From Actinomycetota bacterium (GTDB taxonomy: Bacteria > Actinomycetota > Actinomycetes > S36-B12), in the NCBI GenBank assembly GCA_016870195.1, contig VGCC01000002.1:119280-183279 (forward strand): a stretch of 64,000 bases of DNA. Direction: 5' to 3'. Below, in pieces: positions 63,384-64,000 of this stretch. How positions within the stretch are numbered: the stretch's first letter is position 1; each line of letters opens with the position of its first letter. A model generated the notes under the pieces. That model saw only the letters and a program-made list of their open reading frames with translations. It was not told the origin of the DNA and did no database searches. Made by a program: the position numbers and the translations under genes.

Positions 63384-64000
63384 CGCCGCTGAGCCCAACC
63401 CGCTTCCGGATACCCCATCGCGGGCTCAGAGATCTCGTCTAACGCGGTGACGATCTCTTTCGGAAGGATCAGTTCATCGCTCGCGAGGGCGGCAGCGAGC
63501 TGCTGGGTGGTACGTGCACCGAGGATCGGCGCCACAACCCCGGGTCGATCACGCAACCACGCCAGGGCGACCTCTCCAGGCGACGCTCCCAGCCCTTCGG
63601 CGGCCGTGGCCACCGCGTCGACGATGCGTTGCCCACGCTGGTCCGAATAGACGTTCACCCACTGACTTGTGTCGGGGTTGGCTCCACGCGAGTCGATCGG
63701 GATTGAGTGTCGGTACTTGCCCGTGAGTACACCACGGCCGAGGGGAGACCAGGGCAGAATTCCTATTCCCAGTGACTGTGCAGCGGGGACGATCTCCCGT
63801 TCGATCCCGCGCTCCAAGAGGCTGTATTCCATCTGCGAGGTGATGATCGGGGCACGACCCGCCACGGACTGCTGATGCGTGCACGCCCGCGCGGTCTGCC
63901 ATCCCGAGTAGTTTGAGATCCCTATGTACCTGACCTTGCCACTACGTACTGCATCGTCACAAGCGGCGAGAGTCTCCTCTATCGGAGTAAGCGAGTCCCA
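63380..64000 (-). CDS. Aldo/keto reductase, C-terminal 206 residues (runs off the window)
   Basis: The frame is open to the window edge. Visible: DSLTPIEETLAACDDAVRSG, KVRYIGISNYSGWQ (AKR strand 6 region), ITSQMEYSLLERGIE, LGIGILPWSPLGRGVLTGKY and PILGARTTQQL near the C terminus (NADPH binding). This resembles the YghZ/AKR13-like group, distinct from the AKR at 13250-14077. The N-terminal catalytic tetrad lies outside the window. Confidence 0.88.
   Translation of the reverse strand, partial: WDSLTPIEETLAACDDAVRSGKVRYIGISNYSGWQTARACTHQQSVAGRAPIITSQMEYSLLERGIEREIVPAAQSLGIGILPWSPLGRGVLTGKYRHSIPIDSRGANPDTSQWVNVYSDQRGQRIVDAVATAAEGLGASPGEVALAWLRDRPGVVAPILGARTTQQLAAALASDELILPKEIVTALDEISEPAMGYPEAGWAQRR

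Overview
The window is a high-GC (roughly 60-65 % G+C by eye), densely packed piece of an actinobacterial (Actinomycetota) chromosome. Evidence for this is the set of families largely confined to that phylum (DUF3000, DUF3093, DUF3159, DUF3710, DUF4192, DUF4193, DUF4235, DUF4916, DUF5703, DUF5998, DUF7455, SepH), a Lys/Ala/Pro-rich HrdB-like SigA, a SAM-IV type riboswitch, TCGAAC-N4-GTTCGA type SOS boxes and frequent GTG starts. Gene order resembles that of Streptomyces-like genomes (miaB-miaA / dapF-hflX / lexA / nrdR-nrdJ; sigA / parE; dut-DUF3710-OB-DUF3159-trkA-trkA-permease-methyltransferase-acnA-dxs). Most of the window is core genome.

Layout: 0-7.2 kb carries tRNA modification (miaB end, miaA), a PIG-L deacetylase and GT4 glycosyltransferase pair, dapF, hflX and a DinG-like helicase. 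7.2-9.1 kb is a small SOS locus: lexA diverges from a LysM membrane protein (probable SOS cell-division inhibitor) across two LexA boxes, followed by a secreted SGNH protein. 9.1-12.7 kb is nrdR-nrdJ (B12-dependent ribonucleotide reductase) behind a pair of NrdR boxes. 12.7-18 kb holds a lipoprotein, an aldo/keto reductase, membrane proteins and DUF4192. 18-20.8 kb is a SAM-riboswitch-controlled metY-metX operon. 20.8-23.2 kb ends with sigA.

23.2-25.26 kb is the one clearly accessory stretch: a 2-kb block bounded by a 17-bp direct repeat of the sigA 3' end. It contains an array of four hairpins, a Nif11-leader peptide precursor with a double-Gly site and a purely aliphatic core, a broken hypothetical gene, a diverged copy of the parE 3' end, an intact beta-carbonic anhydrase, an internal piece of an fprA-like gene and the 3' half of a tRNA-Pro. 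This is the most interesting part of the window.

25.3-41 kb returns to core functions: parE-fprA facing parC, pseudouridine breakdown (psuG-psuK), DUF5998, a phosphodiesterase, thymidine kinase, sepH, an exporter, inositol monophosphatase-like enzyme, gamma-carbonic anhydrase and small DUF proteins. 41-52.4 kb is the dut-to-dxs block with a TrkA pair divergent from a KimA-like permease. 52.4-64 kb has beta-oxidation genes (fadB-fadA), RNase D-like/DUF3000, msrB, an enoyl-CoA hydratase, a short GluRS-like enzyme, a DUF6159 gene broken by a 19-bp tandem duplication, tRNA-Leu(GAG), an M20 peptidase, DUF5703 and a truncated aldo/keto reductase at the edge.

A recurring theme is the start-site architecture. 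Many first-in-operon genes have a -10-like hexamer (TANNNT or CAGGAT type) exactly 6 nt before a GTG or ATG and no Shine-Dalgarno sequence. This indicates widespread leaderless transcription, and I used it to choose several starts. Downstream genes in operons mostly overlap by 4 nt (GTGA or ATGA).
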